From Pseudomonas asplenii (GTDB lineage Bacteria > Pseudomonadota > Gammaproteobacteria > Pseudomonadales > Pseudomonadaceae), in contig NZ_JSYZ01000006.1 in the NCBI RefSeq assembly GCF_001293465.1, positions 51,568 through 115,567 of the forward strand: 64,000 nt of DNA. The letters run 5' to 3'. Positions 42,844 to 52,409 of the stretch are shown piece after piece; position 1 is the first letter of the stretch; each line of letters begins with the position of its first letter. A program made the position numbers and the translations under genes. Below the pieces are notes generated by a model, which did no database searches, was not told the DNA's origin, and saw nothing but the letters and a program-made list of their open reading frames with translations.

Positions 42844-43577
42844 ACCGCGCGCAGCGTGGCTTCACGCTGATCAGCCTGCTGATCGGCACGACCATTTCCC
42901 TGATCAGCATCCTGGCCATGCTCGCGCTGTACAAGAACGTGGTCTACAACGCCCTGGCTTCATCACAGAGTTCGCGCCAGGACGGCCAGGTGGCCTCGGC
43001 GCTGATCACCGCCCAGCGCGAACTGATGAATGCCGGCTTCTGGAGCGGCAGCGCCACGGCGCGGGCCACCTCCGACATCGACAACAACTTCATCCTGCTG
43101 TCCGGCGCCCTGCTGAGCAACGGCACCCTGAGCGGGACCGCCACCGCCCAGACCAGCTTCCCGACCCTGACCAGCACGGCGCCGAACGGCATCAGCGGCA
43201 ATGCAATCATCTGGTCCTACCAGACCAGTGCCACCGCCACCGCCAGTTGCGCCGGGTTGCTGATCAGCAACGGCGCGCTGCTCAGCCTGAAGGCCGCGGC
43301 GAGTTGCACCCAGGCGTCGACGCAGTGGAGCAGCACCACCTGGACCAGTACCCCGCTGATCGAAAGCGGTCAGGGCACCGCCTCGCTGTCGGTCGGTTTC
43401 GCCACCTGCTGGCCCTATGGCCGAACCACCGACACCACCAATAGCGCCTATCGGCTGCAGGTCAGCCTGAGTGCCAACAACAGCACGCTCGATCCCAACA
43501 GCACCGATCCCCAGCCCGCCTACGTCAAAAGCAAGGCGACGGCCTGTCTGATCAATTTCGAAAAACCCACTTCCTGA
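42840..43577 (+). CDS. PilW-like minor pilin
   Basis: 245 residues, probable TTG start 42840 overlapping the pilV-like stop, with GGAGACGAG upstream. Leader MNRAQRG then FTLISLLIGTTISLISILAMLALY; position 5 is Ser, not the usual Glu. Ser/Thr/Ala-rich C-terminal domain with paired cysteines. Length and place in the cluster indicate PilW. Missing Glu5 occurs in tip-located (pseudo)pilins such as GspK. Confidence 0.82.
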   Translation: MNRAQRGFTLISLLIGTTISLISILAMLALYKNVVYNALASSQSSRQDGQVASALITAQRELMNAGFWSGSATARATSDIDNNFILLSGALLSNGTLSGTATAQTSFPTLTSTAPNGISGNAIIWSYQTSATATASCAGLLISNGALLSLKAAASCTQASTQWSSTTWTSTPLIESGQGTASLSVGFATCWPYGRTTDTTNSAYRLQVSLSANNSTLDPNSTDPQPAYVKSKATACLINFEKPTS

Positions 43578-43588
43578 CCGAGCGCCCG

Positions 43589-45757
43589 ATGCCTGCACCC
43601 GCGTTTTTCCGATCGACGCGCGCTTCCCAGCGCGGCATGGCCGCCACCCTGATGATCCTGTTCGTCGGCATGGCTCTGAGCGTCACCGCGCTGAGCATGA
43701 TGTACGGCATCGGCGGTGCCCAACAGCAGCAGATGGCGGCCCATGCCACGTCGCCGGCGGAGTCTCGGGTGTGGAGCGGCGTGGAATGGGTGCGCCTGTA
43801 CCTGCAGGGCCAACTGACCCAGGACAGTACCCTGGCCAACGTTACCGTCGGCAACCTGCCGATCAGCGCCACCGGGCTCAGTGCGCAGATCGTCTCCAAG
43901 GTCGCCAGCGGCAGCAGCACCCTGGTCACGGCCACCATCACCGCCACCAACAACCTGGCCACCAATACTCTCCAGGTGGTGTATGTGCTGACCCCGGCCA
44001 GCAGCACGCCTGCAACGCCGGCCGGTGGCAGCCTGCCGCCGGCGCTGCAGTTCAACGGCAACTTCAACTACACCGGCGGCAGCCTGTCGATCACCAACGG
44101 CACGACTTTGGCGAACATCGTCGTCAACGGCGTACTGAGCATCTCCAACGGCGCCAAGGCCTATGTCTCCGGTTGCGCCAAGGGCGGCATCAACCTCAGT
44201 GGCGGCGGCATCGCGGACAACGCGACGCTCAACACCGAGGGCACCTTCTCCATGAGTTCCAGCAGCGCGCCGGTCAACCTGACGGTGGGTGCCAAGTCGA
44301 TCAATATCACCCAGTCCGGCGGCAGCTACGTGGCGATCCAGGCCGGCGCGTTCCGCGCCAACGTGCTGTCGGGCGGCTCGACCATCGGCACCGCGCTGGT
44401 CGGCGGTACCCGCAACAGCGACAACTCGATCACTGCCGCCAGCAGCGGCACCGCGCTGATCACCCTGAGTTCCGGGGCGGTCTACACCCTGGACCTGAGC
44501 AAGGCCACGCAGTCGGCCGGGGCCATCAGCACCAGCAACGCGCAACTGATCTCCGGCACCGGCACCCTGCCCGCCAGCATCTCGCTGACCTACAACGCGG
44601 TCTATGGTGGCGACGTCAATTTCCTCACCGGCACCGTCAGCACGTTCTGGGGCAACACCCTGGCGCTGACCGGCTACAGCGCCACCTACAACACGCTCAA
44701 GGCCAACAGCGACGTGTCGATCCTCACCGCCAACGTCGGCAAGTTCCAGGGCGGCGGCAACCTCAGCGTGACGCAATGGAACACGCCGACCTTCAGCACC
44801 GCCAGCCAGATCGCCGGACAGATCCTCAACCAGAACGGCACGCCCTACACCGGCAACACCATCGCCAACCTGACCGCGAACGTCGCCGGCGCCTCGCCCG
44901 GCCTGCCCGGCGTGCCGTACTGCAACATCACCGCCACGCCGGTGGATGTCACGCCGCTGAAAAGCCAGGCCAACTACGTGTTCTCGTTCTCCGGGAACAC
45001 GCCGATGCTGACCATCCAGAACGTCAAGACCGCGGCCGGCACCACGGTTTCCGCCGGGCCCTACAACCTGGCGACCACCGACCTGCGCACCCTGCTGGGC
45101 AACAACTTCATGATCTGCAACTACGGCAACAGCACCTGCGGCAACGGTGCCACGCCGGGCAACGGCTGGAACCTGACCGGCATCACCGCGTTCCCGCCGG
45201 GCGTGCTGTGGTTCGACGGCAACGTCACCTTCAACGGCGTGCAGAGCATGAGCCGCCTGACCAACACCGTGCTGACCACCGGTGACGTGACCCTGACCAG
45301 CAGCGGCATGGTGCCGCTGTACTCGCCGAACTTCTCCGGCTATTCGAACCTGTGCACCGGCTCGTTCTACCCGACCAACCTGTGCAACAAGAGTGCCTCG
45401 CCACCGGGCCTGGCCACCTGGACCGACTCCTCCAACGTCACCCACAGCGGCCTGCCCATCGGCAACATCGCGATCGAGGCCAACGGCGGGCTGTCCACCA
45501 GTGGCTGGACGCTCTACGGCAACGTGATTCTCGGTGGCCTGGTCAGCACCTCGGGCGCCACCACCAACATCAAGGGCTCGCTTACCACCGGCAACAACAG
45601 CCCCAGCCCGACCACCATTTCCCAGGGCGGTATCGCCATCGACGTCTCCTCGGTGACCAGCGACCAGACCATCACCAACCCGTCGACGCCGAGCACGGGC
45701 AGCGGCGGCACCTCGACCCAGGCGACGACTCGGGTGCGGTGGGTGCGGGCGTACTGA
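43589..45757 (+). CDS. Large PilX-like pilus protein with long repetitive C-terminal domain
   Basis: 722 residues, ATG 43589. N-terminal prepilin-like segment ASQRG then MAATLMILFVGMALSVTALSMMY matches PilX-type pilins (no Glu5). Unlike ordinary PilX (about 200 residues), the rest is a 600-residue Gly/Asn/Ser/Thr-rich region of short beta-repeat character (for example LSITNGTTLANIVVNG and LSISNGAKAYVSG), with isolated cysteine pairs. This suggests a beta-helical, surface-exposed or tip adhesin module fused to the pilin stem. No PilY1 gene is present, so this protein may take its place. Last gene of the cluster. Confidence 0.78.
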   Translation: MPAPAFFRSTRASQRGMAATLMILFVGMALSVTALSMMYGIGGAQQQQMAAHATSPAESRVWSGVEWVRLYLQGQLTQDSTLANVTVGNLPISATGLSAQIVSKVASGSSTLVTATITATNNLATNTLQVVYVLTPASSTPATPAGGSLPPALQFNGNFNYTGGSLSITNGTTLANIVVNGVLSISNGAKAYVSGCAKGGINLSGGGIADNATLNTEGTFSMSSSSAPVNLTVGAKSINITQSGGSYVAIQAGAFRANVLSGGSTIGTALVGGTRNSDNSITAASSGTALITLSSGAVYTLDLSKATQSAGAISTSNAQLISGTGTLPASISLTYNAVYGGDVNFLTGTVSTFWGNTLALTGYSATYNTLKANSDVSILTANVGKFQGGGNLSVTQWNTPTFSTASQIAGQILNQNGTPYTGNTIANLTANVAGASPGLPGVPYCNITATPVDVTPLKSQANYVFSFSGNTPMLTIQNVKTAAGTTVSAGPYNLATTDLRTLLGNNFMICNYGNSTCGNGATPGNGWNLTGITAFPPGVLWFDGNVTFNGVQSMSRLTNTVLTTGDVTLTSSGMVPLYSPNFSGYSNLCTGSFYPTNLCNKSASPPGLATWTDSSNVTHSGLPIGNIAIEANGGLSTSGWTLYGNVILGGLVSTSGATTNIKGSLTTGNNSPSPTTISQGGIAIDVSSVTSDQTITNPSTPSTGSGGTSTQATTRVRWVRAY

Positions 45758-45789
45758 AAAACCCCGAGCGCCTCCCCACACGGAGCTCC

Positions 45790-45820
45790 GATCGTTCCCA
45801 CGCGGAGCGTGGGAACGATC
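45790..45820. repeat. Perfect palindromic intergenic repeat
   Basis: 14-bp arms GATCGTTCCCACGC/GCGTGGGAACGATC around GGA. A dispersed Pseudomonas palindrome placed between the convergent pilX-like and dienelactone hydrolase genes, where it can act as a bidirectional terminator. Confidence 0.9.
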
Positions 45821-45832
45821 AGTGCCAAGGGA

Positions 45833-46540
45833 TCAATTCTGCCAAAGGGTCTTGCCGAAGAACGTCAGGGTGCGGTCCCAGGCCAGTTGCGACCACACCG
45901 GGTCGAACTGGGTGCCGGCGATGCGGCCATTGCCCACGGCGGTTTCGTTGGCGAAGGCATGGTGGGCCAGGTAACGGTGGAAGGTGGCATCGACGCCGGC
46001 CTCATGCAGCTTGGCTTCCAGGGCATCGACGGTCTCGATTGCGAAGAACAGGTCCTGGGTCGCCCAGTGGCCAAGCAGCGGTGCCTTGATTGCCGAGGCG
46101 TCGAGGTACTCCAGCGGCGGGAAGCCGTACCAGACCACGCCAGCGGTCAGCTCGGGGATCGCATTCAGCGACAGCAGGGTCAGCGCGCCACCCATGCAGA
46201 AGCCGGTCACGCCGATGTTCTTCGTGTAGCCGCCCAGGTACTGCACCGCGCCACGGATGTCCTGGCTCACCGCTTCGGCGAAGTCGAGCTTGCTCATCAG
46301 GTGGTGGGCTTCTTCCTCTTCCACCGTGGACTCGCCACGGTACAGGTCCGGCACCAGCGCCAGGTAACCGCTGGCCGCCAGGCGATCGGCGACACCGCGG
46401 ATCTGGTCGTTCAGGCCCCACCACTCCTGGATGACCACGATGGCCGGGGCACCTTCCAGCTTGGCCGGGCGGGCCAGGTAGCCGCTGACTTCGCGGCCGT
46501 CCGGGCGTTTGAAGCTGACCGGGTTGTTTGCTTGGGACAT
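45833..46540 (-). CDS. Dienelactone hydrolase family protein
   Basis: 235-residue alpha/beta hydrolase. The DLH Cys-Asp-His triad is visible: GFCMGG (Cys115), ATQDLFF (Asp163) and AHHAFANE (His194), with the DLH-type IQEWWGLN (Glu39) near the N-terminus. Cytoplasmic; acts on dienelactone-like or other esters. No aromatic-degradation genes nearby, so the physiological substrate is unknown. ATG 46540. Confidence 0.9.
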   Translation of the reverse strand: MSQANNPVSFKRPDGREVSGYLARPAKLEGAPAIVVIQEWWGLNDQIRGVADRLAASGYLALVPDLYRGESTVEEEEAHHLMSKLDFAEAVSQDIRGAVQYLGGYTKNIGVTGFCMGGALTLLSLNAIPELTAGVVWYGFPPLEYLDASAIKAPLLGHWATQDLFFAIETVDALEAKLHEAGVDATFHRYLAHHAFANETAVGNGRIAGTQFDPVWSQLAWDRTLTFFGKTLWQN

Positions 46541-46634
46541 GGCTCGTCACCTCGAATCGGGTTGAATGGAATCGGACCCGATTAAAGCCCCATGTCCCGG
46601 CCTTGGCGAGCACTATTTGAACGAAGGCTGTCCC

Positions 46635-48290
46635 TTACTTCAGCTCGAACACCAGGCAGGGATTGCCGTTGAAGCGCCCTTCGAACGCCGGCTCCGCCTT
46701 CTCCAGCGAGGTGCCCGCCAGCAGGTTCTGCTCCTTGCGCGACAGGATCACCCAGGCCGGGCGCGGCAGCGAATCCAGGCTGGGCGCATTCCTGGCCGCG
46801 ATGAACAGCGGCTTCTCGTCGTGGTCCAGGTTCATCATGTAGCGCACCGCCCAGGTGTCCTGGCCCAGATTGAGGAACACCAGCGGCCCCGGATTCGCCG
46901 CACGCAGGTGCTCCACCGGGCCAACGAAGCCCCGGGTGTCGAATTCCAGGTCCTTGGCCGGCTCGACCACCTTCACCAGCAGCAGCCACTGGGCCGCCAG
47001 GGCGATCAGGCTGAGCAGCACCAGGCGCCGCCCCGGTTCGGCGGATGGCTTCAGCCAGAGCCTGGCGGCGAGCACCTGCAGCACCACCAGCACGCCCACC
47101 AGCAACGGCACCGACACCTGCGGCCAGAACCCATGCTTGAGCCAGGAATGGCGCAGGACGAACACCACGACAATCCCCAGCCCCGGCAGCAACGCCACCA
47201 ACCCGGTATAAAAACGCCGCACACCCGCCAGCCAACCGTGCGCGTTCAACAACCCATAGGCCGCCACCGCCGCGAACATCGGCACCATCGGCAGGATGTA
47301 ATAGGCTCGCTTGAAGTGCGGCACCGACAAGCCCAGCAGAATCATCAGGCCACAGGCTCCCAGCCGCAGGGCCAGTTGCACCTCATCGTCGCGGTCACGC
47401 TGCGTCCATGTGTGGCGCAGCGCGATCAGCGTTGCCAGCGCCAGCGGTACCACCGGGAAGTAGCGGTAGAGGCTGAGCTGGAAGTAGAAGAAGAACGGCT
47501 CGCCACTGTCCCCCAGGCGCCCGCCGATCTGCATGGTGTAGACCTGCCTGGCGAAGTCCTCGCCACCGCTCAGCCGGGCCAGGCTCATCAGCGCCCACCA
47601 GCAGGCCGCCAGCAACAGCAGGCCGACCACGCCGTAGCCCAACACCCTGCGCACGACCTGCAGCGTCTCGGCCCGCGACCGGCAAACGCCCATGGCCCAG
47701 TAGACACAGGCCACGCCACAGACCTCGATCAGCCCCAGCGGCCCGCGAATGACGAAGCCCAGCACGAACAGCGGGAACACCGCGTATTGTCGCAACCGCG
47801 AACCGAGGCGTTCGCCGGTGTGCAGCAGGTAGAAGCAGGCCAGGCACAACAGCGAGGTCATCTGGTCCAGGCACACCGAGCGCGACTTCTCCAGCAGTTG
47901 CGTCGTCAGCGCGGTCAGCAGCACCGTCAGCAGCGCCCAGGTGCGCCCCGATGGCGCCAGCAGCCGGTAGATCATCGCCAGCACGCCCGCCGAGGCCAGC
48001 GCCGTCGGCATGACGTTGGCCAGGTGGTTCGGCGCGCCGAACAGCCGGGCGAACAGGTAGCTCAGGAAAGTCGCGGTGCCCGGGTAATCGGGATAGGGCT
48101 CGCCATAGGTCGTGGCGAAAAAGCCCGGACCATGACGGAACATTTCCTCGAGGAACAGCCACCAGCGGCCGTCGAACCCCTGGGCCGTCTGGTCCCAGAT
48201 GCCAAGGGTGAAGAGCAGCAGGGCGACCAGGAAGATCGACAACGATTCGAGGCTAAGGCGTTTTTCGTGGGCCATCGGCATACGACTCAT
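46635..48290 (-). CDS. ArnT-like lipid-linked sugar glycosyltransferase (GT83/PMT_2)
   Basis: 551 residues, about 12 membrane helices in the N-terminal 420 residues followed by a C-terminal periplasmic domain. The first periplasmic loop carries the dispersed acidic/aromatic pattern of the family (IWDQTAQGFDGRWWLFLEEMF). Such enzymes transfer sugar from polyprenyl phosphate to lipid A, LPS or protein. The start ATG 48290 is preferred; ATG at 48281 and 48275 are alternatives and none has a strong ribosome site. A second, shorter relative lies at 50432, across the ggt gene. Confidence 0.8.
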   Translation of the reverse strand: MSRMPMAHEKRLSLESLSIFLVALLLFTLGIWDQTAQGFDGRWWLFLEEMFRHGPGFFATTYGEPYPDYPGTATFLSYLFARLFGAPNHLANVMPTALASAGVLAMIYRLLAPSGRTWALLTVLLTALTTQLLEKSRSVCLDQMTSLLCLACFYLLHTGERLGSRLRQYAVFPLFVLGFVIRGPLGLIEVCGVACVYWAMGVCRSRAETLQVVRRVLGYGVVGLLLLAACWWALMSLARLSGGEDFARQVYTMQIGGRLGDSGEPFFFYFQLSLYRYFPVVPLALATLIALRHTWTQRDRDDEVQLALRLGACGLMILLGLSVPHFKRAYYILPMVPMFAAVAAYGLLNAHGWLAGVRRFYTGLVALLPGLGIVVVFVLRHSWLKHGFWPQVSVPLLVGVLVVLQVLAARLWLKPSAEPGRRLVLLSLIALAAQWLLLVKVVEPAKDLEFDTRGFVGPVEHLRAANPGPLVFLNLGQDTWAVRYMMNLDHDEKPLFIAARNAPSLDSLPRPAWVILSRKEQNLLAGTSLEKAEPAFEGRFNGNPCLVFELK

Positions 48291-48463
48291 CCGCAACGAC
48301 AGGGTGGACGGGCAAACCCTAATGGTGCCGTGCGGGGCACTGAATGCTGCCTGAACGAAGGCCAGAACCCGCGTGACTGGGAATCCTTCTCGGCAGGTTG
48401 TGCTACCCCCGGCCCCTGGCACCCTCTATAGTCCCCAGTCAGTCCAAGGTAGGAGCCTACGCA

Positions 48464-50290
48464 GTGCACTCCAGAATCACTCTCCGCCACCAGTTCCTTC
48501 GTACCCTGACTTTCGCCCTTTCGCTGGCCCTGTTCAGCGCCCCGAGCCAGGCCAAGGCCCTGCCCGACGCCCCGGAGATTGGCACCGGCTATCGCAGCGG
48601 CATGCTCACCCGGCAGGCGAGCAGGCACATGGCCGCCGCCGCCAACCCGCTGGCCGCCGAAGCCGGGCGCGAGATCCTGCGCCAGGGCGGCTCTGCCGTG
48701 GACGCGGCGATCGCGATGCAGGCCGTGCTGACCCTGGTCGAGCCGCAGGCCACCGGGATCGGTGGCGGCGCCTTCATCATGGTCTGGGATGGCAAGCAGG
48801 TGCACGCCTACGACGGCCGCGAAACCGCTCCGGCCGGGGCCAACGAAAAACTGTTCCTGAACGCCGACGGCACCCCGATGGCTTTCACCCAGGCACAGAT
48901 CGGCGGCCGCTCGGTCGGCACACCCGGCGTGATGCGTGCCCTGGAACTGGCCCACCGCAGCAACGGTCGGCTGCCCTGGGCCAAGCTGTTCGAGCCGGCG
49001 ATCCGCCTGGCCGAGCAGGGTTTCCCGATTTCGCCACGCCTGCACAAGCAGATCGCCGCCAGCCCGTTCCTGCCGAAATCGCCGGCCATGGCCGCCTACT
49101 TCCTGGACGCGGATGGCCGCCCGAAAGCGGTCGGCACGGTACTGAAGAACCCGGCGTTGGCCGCGGTGCTCAAGCGTATCGCCAACGAAGGCAGCGACGC
49201 GTTGTACAAAGGCCGCATCGCCGAGGAGATCGTCGCCGCGGTCAATGGCAGCGCCAACCCCGGCAGCCTGTCGCTGGCCGACCTGCAGGGCTACCAGGCC
49301 AAGGAACGCACGCCGATCTGCTCCGACTACAAGCAATGGAAACTCTGCGGCATGCCACCGCCCTCCTCCGGGGCGATCGCCCTCGCGCAGATCTTCGGCA
49401 CGCTGCAGGCGTTGGAAGCCCGCGACAAGCGCTGGGCGCTGCCGGCACTGCCGCCCCTGAAAACCTCGACCGCCGCCGGCCTGGAACCCCGCCCGGAGGC
49501 CGTGCACCTGATCGCCGAGGCCGAGCGGCTGGCCTATGCCGACCGCGGCCTGTACGTGGCCGACAGCGATTTCGTGCCGGTACCGGTGGCCGGCCTGATC
49601 GACCCGGCGTACCAGGCCCAGCGCGCCCGGCTGATCAGCGAACGCAGCCTGGGCAAGGCCGAACCCGGCGTACCGAGCGGCGTGCAGGTGGCCCTGGCCC
49701 CCGACCGCTCGCCCCTGCGCATCTCCACCTCGCAGATCGTCGCCGTGGATGACCAGGGCAGCGCGGTGTCCATGACCACCACGGTGGAAAGCTCGTTCGG
49801 TTCGCACCTGATGGTCGAGGGCTTCATCCTCAACAACCAGCTGACCGACTTCTCCTTCATCCCCAGCGAAAACGGCAAGCCGGTGGCCAACCGCGTCGAG
49901 CCGGGCAAGCGCCCGCGCTCGTCGATGGCGCCGACCCTGGTGTTCGATCGCCAGAATGGCGAATTCCTCGGTACCGTCGGTTCGCCGGGCGGCTCGCAGA
50001 TCATCGAGTACGTGGCCAAGACCCTGGTCGGCCTGCTGGACTGGCAGCTCGACCCGCAGGCCGCGATCAACCTGCCCAACTTCGGCAGCCGCAACGGCCC
50101 GACCGAGCTGGAGCCCGGCCTGTTCTCGCCACAACTGATCGACACGCTGAAGCAGCAGGGGCATGAGGTCAACGAACTGGAAATGACCAGCGGCACTCAG
50201 GCGATCATGCGCGTGCGTGATGCCCAGGGCCGTACGTCCTGGGCCGGTGGCGCCGACCCGCGGCGCGAAGGCGAGGCGCTGGGCGACTGA
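48464..50290 (+). CDS. ggt: Gamma-glutamyltransferase (periplasmic)
   Basis: Cleaves the gamma-glutamyl bond of glutathione and related peptides or transfers the glutamyl group. 608 residues from GTG 48464 with AGGAG eight bases upstream. Signal peptide (FALSLALFSAPSQA, cleavage near residue 30). The autoprocessing Ntn-hydrolase nucleophile is Thr422 in the segment STSQIVAVDDQGSAVS, giving large and small subunits; oxyanion/substrate motifs GSPGGSQIIEYV and RPRSSMAPTLVF are present. Gln follows in place of the common His after TS, a minor variation. Confidence 0.93.
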   Translation: MHSRITLRHQFLRTLTFALSLALFSAPSQAKALPDAPEIGTGYRSGMLTRQASRHMAAAANPLAAEAGREILRQGGSAVDAAIAMQAVLTLVEPQATGIGGGAFIMVWDGKQVHAYDGRETAPAGANEKLFLNADGTPMAFTQAQIGGRSVGTPGVMRALELAHRSNGRLPWAKLFEPAIRLAEQGFPISPRLHKQIAASPFLPKSPAMAAYFLDADGRPKAVGTVLKNPALAAVLKRIANEGSDALYKGRIAEEIVAAVNGSANPGSLSLADLQGYQAKERTPICSDYKQWKLCGMPPPSSGAIALAQIFGTLQALEARDKRWALPALPPLKTSTAAGLEPRPEAVHLIAEAERLAYADRGLYVADSDFVPVPVAGLIDPAYQAQRARLISERSLGKAEPGVPSGVQVALAPDRSPLRISTSQIVAVDDQGSAVSMTTTVESSFGSHLMVEGFILNNQLTDFSFIPSENGKPVANRVEPGKRPRSSMAPTLVFDRQNGEFLGTVGSPGGSQIIEYVAKTLVGLLDWQLDPQAAINLPNFGSRNGPTELEPGLFSPQLIDTLKQQGHEVNELEMTSGTQAIMRVRDAQGRTSWAGGADPRREGEALGD

Positions 50291-50431
50291 CGTGCAAGGA
50301 CGGTGGCGGGCCCGCTCGCCACCGTTGCCGGGCCTGCTACACAGTCATTCACAATTTATTAAGATATTCCTCCGTATAGTGCCGGGTCATCTGGAGGCCT
50401 CAGGGCCGACTTTCCTTTCCCCGGTATCCCC

Positions 50432-51886
50432 ATGCGCACGACACGTCCCGTTATCCTGCTGTTCCTGCTTGGCTGCCTGCTGTTCTTCTTTGCCCTGGGC
50501 AACCATGAGTTGCAGGGTTCCACCGAATCCCGGGTGGCCGGGATCGCCATGGAAATGCACCTGAACAACGACTGGATCACCCCGCGCCTGCTGGGCGACC
50601 CGTTCCTGGAAAAACCCCCGCTGAGCCTCTGGCTCGATGCCACGGCGATCAAGCTGCTGGGCGGCACGCCCCTGGCGGTGCGCCTGGCCTCGGCGTTCGC
50701 CGGGCTGTTCACGGTGCTGGCGCTCTACGGTTTCATGCGCAGGATCGGCCGCCCCACCCTGTTGGCCTGGGCCGCCGCCGCAATGCTGATGACCATGGCC
50801 AGCTACCTGGGCAATGCCCGCCAGGTCGGTGAGGACGCCATTCTCAGCCTCGGCGTATCGCTGGCGCTGTTCGCCTTTTTCCAGGCCAATGAGCAGCGCA
50901 AGCGCCAGGCCGCCACCCTGGGGAGCTGGCTGGTGTTCATGCTCGGCATCGCGATCGCGACCCTGACCAAGGGCGTACTGGGGCTGGCCCTGCCGGGTGT
51001 GGTGATTTTCTTCTATCTGGTCAGCGAGAGCCTGCTCGAGCGGCGCTTGACCCTCGGCAACTGGCTGCGCCCGGCACTGTTCACCCTGGTGGGGCTGATC
51101 CCGCTGCTGATCTGGCTGAAACTGCTATACGGGCAGGGCGGCGCGGATGCTGTCCGTGAAGTGCTCTGGGCCAACAGTGTCGGCCGCTTCAGCGGCTCGT
51201 TCACTGCGGCCGGCCACTACGAGCCCTTCTACTATTACTTCACCAAGTTGCCGGAGGCGTTCCTGCCCTGGAATCTGCTGGTGTACCTGGGGCTCTGGCA
51301 CCTGCGCAAGGAGCTGGTGCGCAAACGCCACCTGCTGTTCGCCAGCGTCTGGTTCCTGGCCCAGTTCACCCTGCTGACCCTGGCCTCGAGCAAGCGCATG
51401 GTGTACATGGTGTCCATGGCGCCCGCCGCCGCTATCATCGCCGCCGAATACAGCGCGGTGGTTCTCGCCTGGCTGCGTCGGCGCTCCGCCACCTCCACGC
51501 TCAGCCGCCAACTGGTCGACAAGCGCCGCCCGCTGGCTGCGGCGCTGCTGGCCGTGGTCGTCTGCGGTTATCTGGTGGCCGCCTGGCGGGCGCCGCTGGC
51601 CGACCGCAACACCTCGTTCAAGCCGGTGACCGACCAGGTCATCGCCCTGCAGGCCAGCGGCAAGCAGGTCGCGCTGTACCAGCCGGACGAACGCCTGGCC
51701 TCGACCGTGTTCTACACCCAGCGCCAACAAGCGGTGGTACAAACCCAGGAACAGTTGGACGCGTTCCTGCAGGCCTCGCCGGACAATGTCGCCGTGGCCC
51801 AGAACCAGCAACCCGATGCCTCGCACAAGGTACTGGCCACCGTCACCATCGGCGGCAAGCGCACTTACTACTTCTACACCCGCTGA
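50432..51886 (+). CDS. ArnT-like glycosyltransferase (second copy)
   Basis: 484 residues with about 11 membrane helices and the PMT/ArnT first-loop signature LGNHELQGSTESRVAGIAME and PFLEKPPLSLWLDA (Glu-Ser-Arg plus KPPL pattern), and YNYYF-like FYYYFTKLPEAFLPW later. Family members add sugars from undecaprenyl phosphate to envelope lipids in the periplasm. ATG 50432; no clear Shine-Dalgarno. Ends before a strong terminator. With the 46635 gene and the phosphatase at 52410 it forms an envelope-modification neighbourhood. Confidence 0.85.
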   Translation: MRTTRPVILLFLLGCLLFFFALGNHELQGSTESRVAGIAMEMHLNNDWITPRLLGDPFLEKPPLSLWLDATAIKLLGGTPLAVRLASAFAGLFTVLALYGFMRRIGRPTLLAWAAAAMLMTMASYLGNARQVGEDAILSLGVSLALFAFFQANEQRKRQAATLGSWLVFMLGIAIATLTKGVLGLALPGVVIFFYLVSESLLERRLTLGNWLRPALFTLVGLIPLLIWLKLLYGQGGADAVREVLWANSVGRFSGSFTAAGHYEPFYYYFTKLPEAFLPWNLLVYLGLWHLRKELVRKRHLLFASVWFLAQFTLLTLASSKRMVYMVSMAPAAAIIAAEYSAVVLAWLRRRSATSTLSRQLVDKRRPLAAALLAVVVCGYLVAAWRAPLADRNTSFKPVTDQVIALQASGKQVALYQPDERLASTVFYTQRQQAVVQTQEQLDAFLQASPDNVAVAQNQQPDASHKVLATVTIGGKRTYYFYTR

Positions 51887-51906
51887 ACACTCATGGGCAT
51901 AAAAAA

Positions 51907-51931
51907 ACGGCGCTCCTGGAGCGCCGTTTTT
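51907..51931. terminator. Bidirectional intrinsic terminator
   Basis: 9-bp stem ACGGCGCTC/GAGCGCCGT with CTG loop, flanked by A7 on the left and T5 on the right, so it works for both the glycosyltransferase and the convergent lipoprotein gene. Confidence 0.93.
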
Positions 51932-51945
51932 CATGGGGCGGGTAC

Positions 51946-52281
51946 TTACTGAACGTTCTTCAGCTTGACCACGTCGCCGGACACCTTGGTGGTGTAGCCG
52001 GTCAGGACCCAGGCCCAGAACCAGTTTTCCTGGACCTGGGTGTTGATCAGTGCGTCACCGCCCTTGGCCTGGATGGCAGCAGTCTGGGCACGGACGAAAC
52101 GGTCGTTCTGGCGGATCGGGATGAATCCGAACAGCAGCATGCCGGTAGCGGTCGCTTCGCTGTGACCGACCACGGTGTACTGGTTGCTGTCCAGCTGCCG
52201 GGTTTTCATCGCCGTGCCGGTGCAACCGCCCAGCGCCAGGGTAACCAGCAGGGAAGCGGCGATTTTGCTCGCGTATTTCAA
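51946..52281 (-). CDS. TRL-like small lipoprotein
   Basis: 111 residues. TTG start 52281 with GGAG 8-9 nt upstream; a nearby ATG is out of frame. Lipobox LALGGC (lipid on Cys20), then a compact domain with GHSEATATGMLLFGFIPIRQNDRFVRAQ and GGDALINTQVQENWFWAWVLTGYTTKVSGDVVK, the pattern of TRL-like (PF13146-type) lipoproteins of unknown function. Probably outer membrane-anchored. Confidence 0.8.
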   Translation of the reverse strand: MKYASKIAASLLVTLALGGCTGTAMKTRQLDSNQYTVVGHSEATATGMLLFGFIPIRQNDRFVRAQTAAIQAKGGDALINTQVQENWFWAWVLTGYTTKVSGDVVKLKNVQ

Positions 52282-52409
52282 GGGATAACTCCATGGGAAA
52301 AACCCCGGGAGTCATTTCCCGGGGACGCGTACTGTAAAGGGGATAGCGGCAAACTCAAATGCTTCATCGAGTGCCATGTGGTCTGGGCCTGGCGATTCTC
52401 GGCGTTGCC

